DNA of 64,000 bases from Cryptomeria japonica. Its lineage: Eukaryota; Streptophyta; Pinopsida; Cupressales; Cupressaceae. A model generated the notes under the pieces. That model did no database searches. It worked only from the letters and a program-made list of their open reading frames with translations, and had not been told where the DNA came from. Below are positions 55,380 through 64,000 of the stretch, piece after piece. Location of the stretch: the NCBI RefSeq assembly GCF_030272615.1, contig NC_081413.1, forward strand, positions 559,587,945 to 559,651,944. Reading direction: 5' to 3'. A program made the position numbers and the translations under genes. Within the stretch, counting starts at the first letter, position 1; each line of letters starts with the position of its first letter.

Positions 55380-57000
55380 CATCGATCCTATCTCACTTCT
55401 CCTTTCCCATTTTTTGTCTAGCTGATATTATTTCCTCCCCAATTTGATTATATGATATCAATTTATCCAAAGATTCATCTCATTGATGTCATTTTACCCT
55501 CTTTTGATTCTATGACATCAATTTATCCCAAAACCTGTCCCAATGATATCATTTGCTCCCATTTTGGTTTTGTGATATCATTTTCTCCCAAAACCTGTCC
55601 TAATGGCATTATTTTCTCCCAATTTCAATCTCATGACATCATTTTGTCCTATTTTCTTGTCCCATGGCATCATTTTGTCCCCATTTCATGTCCTTTGACC
55701 CACTTTGACCCAGTTTGCCTATTTTGACCTAATTTTCCTAATTCTTCCCATTTTCTTCCAATTCCTCCAAGTTCTTCCCGATTTCGCTTAATTTGACTTA
55801 ATTTGACTTGATTTGACCAAATTGAGGTCTCTGGAAGTCAGTTTGACTTATTTGCCTATTAGGTTTAATTAATAAACCCCCTTTCTTACTAACCCTTTCT
55901 AAAAATAAAAAAATTAATAAATTTAATATTTATTTATTTATCCCTTTTGCCTATTAATCAAATAAATTCATTTTATTTAATTACTTGACCCATTAATGTG
56001 AATAATAAATTAATAATTTATATTTATTAATTTATCACATTTATCTTCTTCCAAAATGAAGAATTAATAAATTTTATTTATTAATTCTCCATAAAATTTG
56101 CTTTTAATGAGGAGATATTTAATAAATCCTATTTATTAATTATCATTATTTTTTCTCTCATTTGAGGATAATTCTTACTTTTTTATTTTTAATTATTAAA
56201 TCTCCATAATATCTCCAACCTGCTAATTTGATCATCATGAGGATATAATTAGTGATTTTATTTATTAATTGTCCTTGATATCTTTTCCTTGTCTTTTTTT
56301 CATTTTCATCCATTTCTTGAATGGTAGCTTTGTCATGCGCTCGATCATGTCCATTCTATTCCTTAAAAAATCAATTTGATCCTGATCGTCTAGCAAAATC
56401 TAGGTTTCTATAAAAGGAGGCCTTATTCTTCATTTAATTCATCTCATTTTTGCATTGTCATTTTGTTGAAATAATCAATTCGCGATCTAGTTTTAGCATT
56501 GTTAGTTTGCCAATTTGTGTGTTTGATTAAGCTTTGTGATTAACTTAGATTATCGTGCATGCTCTTTGGTTTCTTACCCAATTTCCTAGTTGACATTCTG
56601 GTGAAGTTGACGTGAAAGCACATCTAAACTAATCATATTTTGAGTTTTTGATTGTGTGCAAGTGTTGAAAAGTTGATTTTCCATCTCTCGAACATTTCAA
56701 GACCAAACTTACACAAGGAGCCTCCTGCTATGTAATTGGAGCCTAGAACTAATATTTGTTAGCTATTCTTGCGTAGTTGATCAAGACTTCTACGCACGTG
56801 ATCAGGATTTTAGTGCATTTGATCAAGATTTTGGTGCATTTAACAATTGTGCTTAGTTTTTGTTGATGAATTCTTGCATGCAGGGTTTTTAGGATTAGGT
56901 TGATTACATGCAAAGCATTTTGTGATTGAGTTTTTCATATATAGGGTTTTGGACAACTAAGGTGTTGCATGCATGGGTGTTGATTCGATAATGGTATTTG
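55380..57000 (+). mobile_element. LTR-like block with a 30-bp minisatellite
   Basis: No coding frame. Eight imperfect ~30-bp units (ATGATATCATTTGCTCCCAT type) start at 55452, 55483, 55512, 55543, 55572, 55602, 55633 and 55664. They are followed by TTTGACC/TTTGACTT repeats and AT-rich TTATTAATT runs. A TATA-like TCTATAAAAGGAGGCC at 56407-56422 would fit an LTR promoter in plus orientation. Boundaries and superfamily are not established. Confidence 0.45.
55452..55700. repeat. Minisatellite, about eight 30-bp units
   Basis: Units share (T/A)TGA(T/C)ATCATTTT.TCCCA with period 29-31. Conservation is moderate. It gives a spurious repetitive frame. Confidence 0.85.
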
Positions 57001-57880
57001 GTGTAGCCATGGTCTGGTGGGTCCTCAAAGAGAACAAAACAGATCATGCAACAAGAGTAACACAACATAAGGAACAACAAAACACAGATAAAATGCAAAA
57101 TTAGATATCTGCATCATCATATTGTCTTCATAAAACATCTAGTAATCATCTGGTTACATGTAGGCTAACATGCCCTATTTCAGACTACATGCCAGATTAC
57201 AATCCCTCTAGACCTCCAAGAGGCATCTAAATTACAATTCCAGAGTCTAGACACCCATAACCACAGAACTACCATCCTAAGGATCACATATAAAAATATA
57301 TACCCTCTGGAACACATTCGGGTCACCCACAATAGATTACATTTACCAAGAAAGGAAAATGAAATGTGCAAATAGGTCAGCCCCAAGAATTAAAGGAAAA
57401 TCCTCCAAAAAAGAACAACCAAGAAGTGCAGATTGAACGGGAGGTTGACCAAGCACTCAAAAACATCGAGCAATGCACCAAATAGATCCACAAGCCAAGA
57501 AATCACTCCACACGAGAAGAAATCACCAACTAGCCATTAAGCTTAAAATTGCTCTGAAACCAAGAAACAAACACTCTGGAAGGAATAACTCTCCATAAAA
57601 GAATCCAAATGAACTAAAACTATAGGATAATGCACAAGAACAAGCCTGAAAACTAAAAATCTAATTTGCAATGAAAAAGAACTAGCTACCGGAACACACT
57701 GAAACAAACACATAAATTTGCTACCAGAACTGAACAAGAACAAAACTAAGGTTTTATTTTTGGTTGATGCAAGATTGCTCATAGATTGGGTATGCTCCTG
57801 CATCAGACACCCCAGGTAGAAAGAGATGTTCCATGAGAGGCAACTCATGGACATCAAAAAGGATTCGGGATATAGATCCC
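57000..57880 (-). other. Non-coding 3' part of a gypsy element (probable)
   Basis: Lies downstream, on the minus strand, of the gag-protease fragment. No RT, RNase H or integrase motif appears, so pol is missing. I could not define a polypurine tract or LTR boundary here. Confidence 0.35.
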
Positions 57881-58324
57881 ATACTCATTTTTTATCCAAA
57901 CATCTTCTTTGTCTGTAAACCTCTTCCTTACCTCCTCTGGAACCTCAATTGGATTCTCTAACTCCTGATTCTCTTCATTTCTATTTCCTTGCTTCAGACT
58001 TGCACACAGTCTCTGACCAATGCTTTATCTCTGCTACAACTCTGATTTATTTTTGCCACAAGATTTCATCCAGTTTGCCACCTTAACCTTTCTGCCATAT
58101 GGTTTCTTCCTACTATTAGGCTTATCTATCTTACCCTTCTACAAATCTATGCCGCCATTCGGTGTAACCTCTGCAGCCTGCTTCCTAGTACTGCAACTTC
58201 TATCAAGATTCAAATTCCTCACTTCCTTATCTTTCTCCCTTAAAGAGGCCAAAGTGAACTTCTGCCCGTCCTTCTCAATAGTGATTAGGTTTCTTCTATA
58301 GTTGTAGATAGCTCCTCTATCAAA
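57881..58324 (-). pseudogene. Gypsy pol linker after the protease
   Basis: Minus-strand reading continues from the protease with YNYRRNLITIEKDGQKFTLAS and later KKPYGRKVKVANWMKSCGK, then EVPEEVRKRFTDKEDVW, with several stops. This is the segment normally between retropepsin and RT in plant gypsy elements. It ends without reaching RT. Confidence 0.5.
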
Positions 58325-58558
58325 CTACCAATGTCTCCCCCACAAAACATGACAAGCACTCATAGACAAAACATCGCATAAGACCTCATCCCCAAAAGGT
58401 CCAATATTGAAATTCACCAAACACTGCTCTTTTGCTTCTAACTTCTGATCATCCTGCAACCAAATTACCTTGTAAGGACAAGGGTGCTTAAGCCTCATCA
58501 ATACAAGCTTCTCTACCATCTCCTCAGATACTAAGTTATTAGTACTCCCACTATCCAC
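58325..58558 (-). pseudogene. Ty3-gypsy retropepsin
   Basis: MDSGSTNNLVSEEMVEKL carries the D-S-G active site and the NN(L/F)V continuation typical of plant gypsy retropepsins. VIWLQDDQ, EQCLVNFNIG, DEVLCDVL and CHVLWGRHW follow in the expected order, with the W/GR-W end intact. This aspartic protease would process Gag-Pol. Confidence 0.85.
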
Positions 58559-59080
58559 AATAATTTACAACACTTACCACCATATTTACACACAGTCCGA
58601 AAAAAGATTCTTCCTTTGAGTAGATCTGATATCTTCACTACTCTGCTCCGTCAAGACTCTTCTGAACATAAGGGATTCTCTCTACTTCGGTTCCAATAGA
58701 TTCTCACTGATAATTCTAACCTCCTGATCCTCATTTGCCACACAATTTCTTGTCGTCCCTTGCAATCAAAAGATCTATGTCTGATTTCTCCACATTTAAA
58801 ACATTTGCCCAAAAATTATTTGTTGCTACTGCTACTCCCTTTTCTTTGTGTCTTTTGATCTGGTTCTTTACTCCACTTAGGTTTTGATTCTTCTTCAACA
58901 TTCTACTTCTCTATACTGCCACTCATCTATCCTTTATATCTCCCCTTTCCTCTAGGGCTATTTTGTTGTCTTCTTTTCACTTTCTCCTTATCATTCAAAG
59001 CATATTGGTAAGCCTCTTCAACTGTGAAAATCTTCAATATACTCATCTCATCTCGAATGTTAAATGCAAGTCGATTTATG
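58559..59080 (-). pseudogene. Gypsy gag C-terminus with zinc knuckle
   Basis: INRLAFNIRDEMSILKIFTV followed by EEAYQYALNDKEKVKRR is the end of a plant gypsy capsid (EAYQxAL motif). The knuckle CFKCGEIRHRSFDC, CX2CX4HX4C, lies near 58750-58795 in another frame, followed by the linker to the protease. The gag is cut at 59080 by an LTR insertion; its N-terminal half is not in the window. Confidence 0.8.
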
Positions 59081-60170
59081 TGTTGGCATTGAGTTGTCAT
59101 TGATGTCAACTGGTACTGCAGGTTACCGATAGAGTATGATAACGATATTGCAGGTTACTGGTAGAGTGTGTCAACCGATATGAAGAAGATTGAACCGACA
59201 TAAAGAAGAGAAGTATGCTATGAGTTGACAGATGATACCACTAGTATGAGGTGATATGCAAGAGTGAGTTGGCATGCTTGAGTTATAATCGGTAAGGCAT
59301 AAACCAATATGAAGGTTGGTTATTTGTGATGAAGAGGCAAAATGTTAAATGAATCACAACACTTGGTGAGCAGAACAAAAAGAATGGCATGAAGATATAC
59401 TGGAAGGCAAGATGAATTGTGAGGAGGATGTGTTGTCGGTAAGAGTGATTGTTCAGTGTGTTGGCTATACAGGTAAGGTGAATTGAACAGGTAGTCAATC
59501 TTGGTCAATGAAGAATGTCAAACCAACATAGCAAACCAAGCAGAGCAGGATGTTGACAAAAATGACAGCTGGAAGTCAGGTGATGATAAAACATAGGTCG
59601 GTGAAGTGTGCATCGATGTAATTGTCAGCAAGCAGGTCGACTTTTATGAAGAACCCGCAAGTCATGGAGGATGCCAGAAGATTGCGGCTTGAGGAAGACA
59701 AGCTGACACGCGATTGAACTTACCATACAAGAAGATTTGATCTTTGTACTTGTTTGTTGAAGGAAATAGTCGAGCCATTAATGGCGTATGACATAGAAAA
59801 GCCAGAAAGCATGGTGCAAACCTCCAGATTTAGAAAATGCACTTTGAAATGCGAGGAGTTTGTGGTGTTGATCAATGACATGAAGATCATCTCCCTGGAA
59901 AAGCATATCGAATCAAATCCAATCTGGATTGAGTTGGTGAAGGCAAAACCTAACATGAAATTGTTTGAATGTGGTTTTTAGCGGGAACTTTAGGTGATAA
60001 ATATGTGAACTCGAGATAGAAATCATCGATGCTTGATGTGAAGAAGGAGAGTGAAGAGAGATTGAGAAAAGAAAAAGATCATCTTCCTTATAATTTATTC
60101 TAAGAAAGTTTCAAAGTGAGTTAGAAGGAGTAACCTATGAGAGGGTTTAACCAGCAAAGATAGAGGTATC
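59081..60170 (+). mobile_element. Copia-type LTR (partial) inserted in the gypsy gag
   Basis: Begins TGTTGGCATTGAGTTG exactly where the gag reading stops. It has the ACCGAT/ACCGGT-rich body and, near 60140, GAGAGGGTTTAACCAGC, all in the style of long copia LTRs in plus orientation. It is interrupted at 60171 by another element, so its right end and TSD are outside the window. Confidence 0.65.
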
Positions 60171-60621
60171 TGTTGGTGTAAATAAATATTCATTATGGAT
60201 ATTATTACACTTTACTTAAGTTAACTTAGGATAATGCATCTCTTCGTAGTTTGGATTTGAGACACTTAGGGAAGTGTGCACATAGGGATAGAGCTTGTAG
60301 GAGAAATTCCACCTTTTGTGGTCTTGTTTTGTTGTTACACTCCACATTCGGTGGGTCATCCACCTCTTGTGGAATATTATATTATTTCTTCTACCTACCC
60401 CTAGTATTTCTTACCTACCCTTGTTTCTCATTGAGCCACATGTCGTGATTGTGTGCTCATACATCCATATGGCCTTACCTATATAAGAAGGCCTATATTC
60501 ATTGTATTGGTGAATCCAGTTGATCATTTTCATATTGATGAGAATACAGTTTGTTCTTGTCATTCTTTTGTCTCTATTTTTATACTTTTCATTGTGCCCT
60601 TGATCTTGGCAAAATCTCACA
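60171..60621 (+). repeat. 5' LTR (451 bp) of a second copia-type element
   Basis: Starts TGTTGGTGTAAATAAATATT and ends AAAATCTCACA, immediately followed by a perfect primer site. A TATA box CTATATAAGAAGGCC lies at about 60479-60493 and fits an LTR promoter. The body of this element runs out of the window to the right. Confidence 0.85.
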
Positions 60622-60633
60622 TGGTATCAGAGC
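60622..60633 (+). other. Primer binding site, initiator-Met tRNA
   Basis: TGGTATCAGAGC, a perfect 12-mer, abuts the LTR end with no spacer. It fixes plus orientation and the LTR boundary. Confidence 0.93.
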
Positions 60634-60982
60634 CATTGGGGCTTCATTGATTGGTTTTTGGAGACATCATGGAAGGCTTCTATTTTCGGATTTGAGGAAC
60701 TACACTTTTTGGAGGCATCTTGGAGCGTTTTCGACCTCACCATTGTGTTCGGGAGGCCGTTTCCATAAAAATCGAGTATAAAAATTCGACCTATTTTGGC
60801 GAAAATCAATTTTTGGGTGTGGAGGAAATTTTCTGCCCAATTCGGGCGGTACGATACAAAATTTTCAGATTTTTTTCAAAAAAAATTTTAAAAAAAAAAA
60901 TTATGAAAATTATTTTCCAGTTCGAAAAAAAAAAAAAATTGAAAATTATTTTTGGGATCCATACCTTCTACCCAGTCAGCAG
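60634..60982 (+). other. 5' leader of the second copia-type element, left part
   Basis: Untranslated leader with long A runs (about 60880-60945). It is interrupted at 60983 by the short element and continues at 63600 (CACACAGTCAGCG). No gag start is seen before the interruption. Confidence 0.7.
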
Positions 60983-61302
60983 TGTAGAAGTTGAGAAAGC
61001 CAACTTTACAGACCCCGAAGATCACCTGCATGCAAATAACCTGTCACAGAAAGAAGAGATGGAGACAAACAAACAAGGGTGCTCTGAAAGCTGAAAAAAT
61101 GTATTCATCCAAGAGAGTGATAAATTACAATGATGAATCCTTATAAAAGGATATTGTGCAACCCTAAAAGAAACCCTAATAGGTAGACATTTAATAATTA
61201 ATATAATTATTAAATGTCACAAATGCAAACTAAAGTGAAATCTTAAGAGAGGAATAAAGGTAATTTAATCAACATGATTAAATTAAAACCTTTACTCTAA
61301 CA
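60983..61302 (-). repeat. 3' LTR of the short element
   Basis: In plus orientation TGTAGAAGTTGAG...TACTCTAACA. Same length as its partner. Differences seen: CAACTTTACAG against CAACTTCACAG and AACAAACAAG against AACAAGCAAG. A TATA-like TCCTTTTATAAGG lies on the minus strand near 61140-61152. Confidence 0.95.
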
Positions 61303-61637
61303 CCCCCCCTTAAGATGAGCAAAAGTGCAGTTACAAACATGTGCAAGAAAGCAAAGGTAACTACAATGCAAGAAAGTAAACTTGGGTCCCGGCAACAAGG
61401 CCTGATCAGGTACCCAATTACAACCAAATCTCTGTAAAGTGGAGAAATAGAGAAAACCTCATGGGAAAAACTCTACTCCAAAAAGAGATGAAAGAAATAA
61501 ATGCACTAATAACAGAAGGATAGGAGGTGGATAACATGATACCCCCCATAGACAACTTCTATCATATAAGTACAGATACAATGGTCTCCATAGGAGAAAA
61601 AGAAAGAGACTAGAAGCCCCCCCCACAATGAAGAAAC

Positions 61638-62597
61638 TCATGTTGCACATATGGATGTCTGAGGTAGAATCCAGAAAGAGATCCTGAAGCAGCATATAAT
61701 ATTCCTCCCCTTGGGAAGAAATGGATCCAAAGAACGAAGATGAAGAAACCCTGTGAAGAGAGAAGAATCAATCTGTCTCAAGATGTGTGCCATAATAGGA
61801 TGCTGAAGAATCCCTCTGTCTGAACTGAAACAAAAGATGTCAAATCCAAATTGAACTGAAGACTCAAAAACTGCAACCTCTAAATGCACAGATGATGGTG
61901 GACTAACAGCTGGAATATGGCTGTCAACAAAGAGGAGCTGAAAATCCTCAAAGTAATCCTCCAAGTCTGCAATATAGGACTCTACAAACAAAGACGAAAT
62001 GCCTGCAAGATAAGAATCCCAAGTAGCCATGTCTGAAAGATGTATGATGTCCTGCTTAGCTGAATCAATAGGAGCCAAAGAAGAGGCAATATCAAACTGA
62101 TCAGGAACAAAAGGAGATGATGTTGATACATGTATAATCTCAGTCTGAAGAGTAGGAACTGTGAGACAATCCTCTGATTCATCGGAATATGTAAGGGTGT
62201 CTAAATATTGAAGTTCCTTTAAAGTAGCATGATCAAAAGGTGTGTTATCTCTCCAACCAATGGGTACAAGACAATCTGAAGTAGGATCCTTTGGGAATGG
62301 AGAAAGACTGGAGTCTCCATAGATCTCCCAAAGACGTGTCCAAAGTGAGTGAGGACAATCAATGCCCGATATAGCCCACACAGTGTCAGAATCAACACTA
62401 GACAAAATAACTCCTACTATGTGATTTCTAATGATATCCCAAGCTAGTTTTCCCTCTAAAGTTGCTGGTTCAGGTATGAGATCATACAAATAAGGCAAAA
62501 TATTAAGCCACCTACAGTGTGTAAGTATGCCCTTTGCCCATGACTCATAATTACCCCATTCTAGAAATACAACTGAAGGGTGAGTAGAAAAACCCAT
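61638..62597 (-). CDS. Gag-like protein of the short LTR element, 319 residues, intact frame
   Basis: Starts at ATG 62597 and is open to 61638. The N-terminal ~120 residues look like a copia capsid of the DUF4219/UBN2 kind: LEWGNYESWAKGILTH near residue 11, AWDIIRNHIVGVILSSVDSD (about 53-72) and SLWTRLWEIYGDSS (about 84-97). The later part is rich in Asp, Glu and Ser (DESEDCLTVP, FVESYIADLEDYFEDF) and has no zinc knuckle. The only frame of the element, it probably forms or joins virus-like particles made with proteins of an autonomous relative (inference). Alternatively the distal part is a captured or degenerate segment. No stop or frameshift. Confidence 0.75.
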   Translation of the reverse strand: MGFSTHPSVVFLEWGNYESWAKGILTHCRWLNILPYLYDLIPEPATLEGKLAWDIIRNHIVGVILSSVDSDTVWAISGIDCPHSLWTRLWEIYGDSSLSPFPKDPTSDCLVPIGWRDNTPFDHATLKELQYLDTLTYSDESEDCLTVPTLQTEIIHVSTSSPFVPDQFDIASSLAPIDSAKQDIIHLSDMATWDSYLAGISSLFVESYIADLEDYFEDFQLLFVDSHIPAVSPPSSVHLEVAVFESSVQFGFDIFCFSSDRGILQHPIMAHILRQIDSSLFTGFLHLRSLDPFLPKGRNIICCFRISFWILPQTSICAT

Positions 62598-62785
62598 GAT
62601 AACTTTTCAAATTAACAAATCTGAGACTAAATGACTTTAATACTGATAAAGCAGATCAAATAAAGCCATCCCACGCAAACAAATCATTTCCAAGTCCGAA
62701 ACGTCCAAGTAATTGACAGATGTGTGAAAACACAAAGTACTGAATAAAATGTACCTAGTGTAGATTCTAGAAAAATAAATGACAG

Positions 62786-62812
62786 ATCTGGAAAGAGCTC
62801 TGATACCATGTG
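62786..62812 (-). other. Second primer-site-like sequence in the short element
   Basis: Minus-strand TGGTATCAGAGC at about 62801-62812 is a perfect initiator-Met primer site. The true LTR-adjacent site at 63263-63274 reads TGGTATTAGAGC. Both are followed by CCAGATCTG within a few bases, so the leader start looks duplicated. Confidence 0.75.
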
Positions 62813-62935
62813 TGGCGGCATAGGGGTGGCGGCGATGGAGTGGCGGCGCTGGGCGGGTTACCGCCGGCGGCGGTGGCCGCCGGGCTGGGCGGTGGCGGCG
62901 TTGGCCGTAACACTGGCTGCACCCAAAAACTTAAA
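62813..62935. repeat. GGC/GGT-rich tract in the leader of the short element
   Basis: About 120 bp of GTGGCGGCG-type trinucleotide-rich sequence (GGCGGGTTACCGCCGGCGGC, with inverted GCCGCC), strongly GC-rich in an AT-rich neighbourhood. It lies between the two primer-like sites and has hairpin potential. Confidence 0.85.
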
Positions 62936-63262
62936 AAAAACTGCGTTTTTTTAATATTTTTTTGAATTTTCGCCTCAGTTTTCGTGCCCTAGGGTCGTAC
63001 GGCCTTGGGGCAAAAAAAATTTGCCTTCTGGAGCAACTGTGTCCAAATCGGACGAATTTTATATGGAAATAGGGGTTTTTGGGCGCTACGAGCTCAACGG
63101 TGAGGTCCGTTTGGGCTCAAAGTGCACCGAAAAAAAACCCCCCTATTCCAAAATAAAATTAGAAGACAAACACAGATCTGATGCAACCAAAACCTGAAAG
63201 TCAGATCTAACCCTCGTAGCTCAAAATTCTTCAGAAGACGAATAGGAAGCAGCAGATCTGGA

Positions 63263-63274
63263 GCTCTAATACCA
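63263..63274 (-). other. Primer binding site of the short element
   Basis: The minus strand reads TGGTATTAGAGC directly after the LTR end CTTCTACA. It has one mismatch (C to T) to the usual initiator-Met primer site. Confidence 0.85.
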
Positions 63275-63594
63275 TGTAGAAGTTGAGAAAGCCAACTTCA
63301 CAGACCCCGAAGATCACCTGCATGCAAATAACCTGTCACAGAAAGAAGAGATGGAGACAAACAAGCAAGGGTGCTCTGAAAGCTGAAAAAATGTATTCAT
63401 CCAAGAGAGTGATAAATTACAATGATGAATCCTTATAAAAGGATATTGTGCAACCCTAAAAGAAACCCTAATAGGTAGACATTTAATAATTAATATAATT
63501 ATTAAATGTCACAAATGCAAACTAAAGTGAAATCTTAAGAGAGGAATAAAGGTAATTTAATCAACATGATTAAATTAAAACCTTTACTCTAACA
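63275..63594 (-). repeat. 5' LTR of the short element
   Basis: 320 bp, TGTAGAAG...CTAACA in plus orientation. It is paired with 60983-61302 and flanked outside by AGCAG. Confidence 0.95.
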
Positions 63595-63599
63595 AGCAG

Positions 63600-64000
63600 C
63601 ACACAGTCAGCGTCAGCGCCTAGTCAGCATTTTCTTTGGAAATTTTTAGACTCCTCTCCGTTGAGCAGTTTGGATTGTTGGGTCAACTTTGGAGGCCCAT
63701 AACTTGCTCAATTTTGCTCCTTTTTGGGTGCAATTGTTTTTTATTTAGGCTAATTTTTCATGCTCTTCACAGTGGTGTGGTTATTTTCTGGTTTTGGTGC
63801 ACAAGGTTTTCAAAATTTTCAGATTCTCTCAGCTATACCTATCCAATCCTCAATTCTGCAACTTCAAAGGCCTCATTTGAGCTCATACGACCTCCTTTTT
63901 AGGTGTCATTTTTTTTTAAGTGCATGTTTTTTCATCTACTTTCATAATCTAAGATCAAATTTCAGAGATTTTAAGTAGAAATTGTACTTTCAGATATTGG
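63600..64000 (+). other. 5' leader of the second copia-type element, continued
   Basis: Resumes after the short element. T-rich, no gag start or motif recognised before the window ends. Confidence 0.55.

Larger units (their letters stand above)
60983..63594 (-). mobile_element. Complete short LTR retrotransposon with gag only (TR-GAG type), TSD AGCAG
   Basis: 2612 bp. 320-bp LTRs (60983-61302 and 63275-63594) differ at about two positions. The perfect TSD AGCAG lies at 60978-60982 and 63595-63599. Minus-strand order: 5' LTR, primer site, GC-rich leader, a single 319-codon gag-like frame, polypurine tract AAGGGGGGG (about 61303-61311), 3' LTR. No protease, integrase or RT. Size and content match the class called TR-GAG (terminal repeats plus GAG domain) or a large TRIM. 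It must use enzymes of a related autonomous copia element. Near-identical LTRs indicate recent transposition. Confidence 0.92.

Noticed and set aside
59081-59109. Start codon at 59109 for the gypsy gag fragment
   Set aside because: The first residues of that frame come from the inserted LTR, so the real gag start lies outside the window.
59076-60197. TTATG at 59076-59080 and 60193-60197 as a target duplication of a solo LTR
   Set aside because: The right copy lies inside the well-defined 451-bp LTR at 60171-60621, so the match is chance.

Overview
The window looks like nuclear DNA of a large, repeat-rich plant genome, most likely a gymnosperm and probably a conifer. This rests on one intact plant-type gene with a 10 kb intron, very AT-rich spacers, and nested Ty1-copia, Ty3-gypsy and LINE debris. 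Species assignment is inference. I see no tRNA, rRNA or CRISPR locus and nothing prokaryotic.

The only intact host gene is a calcium-dependent protein kinase (CDPK/CPK) on the minus strand at 27770-47599. Its seven exons join to a 1587-nt reading frame (528 codons plus stop) with correct phase and GT/AG borders throughout. The protein has an MGNSCC myristoylation/palmitoylation N-terminus, a kinase domain, an autoinhibitory junction and four EF-hands. Its introns hold a LINE, two solo LTRs, a triplicated 416-bp unit and a 1.07-kb tandem duplication that copied the end of exon 1.

Left third (1-22250). A gypsy-like LTR (1-1431) abuts the truncated 3' LTR of a minus-strand copia element (1432-15409). 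A plus-strand copia element (2649-10237) is inserted in that element's RNase H region, and a deletion removed both sides of the left junction. The plus-strand element carries its own inserted solo LTR (4637-5778, TSD CAAAG). To the right lie an array of about eleven palindromic ~50-bp repeats (17930-18495), a LINE with ORF1 but no ORF2 (18773-20470), and a solo LTR with perfect TSD ATCCA (20904-22249).

Right third (48200-64000). A tRNA-derived SINE is followed by AT-rich spacer and a decayed LINE whose ORF1 stop overlaps the ORF2 start (ATGA). That LINE is split by a solo LTR (TSD GTTCT). Next come an LTR-like block with a 30-bp minisatellite and a gypsy gag-protease fragment. The gypsy fragment is broken by a copia-type LTR, which is broken by a second copia element, which is broken by the youngest insertion: a compact 2612-bp element at 60983-63594. 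It has 320-bp LTRs differing at about two positions, a perfect TSD (AGCAG) and one open frame for a gag-like 319-residue protein with no pol. This TR-GAG-type element is the best candidate for recently active, poorly described biology here.

Across the window five solo LTRs can be delimited, against two internally recognisable long copia elements and one short complete element. Conifers are generally described as poor in solo LTRs, so this ratio is notable.
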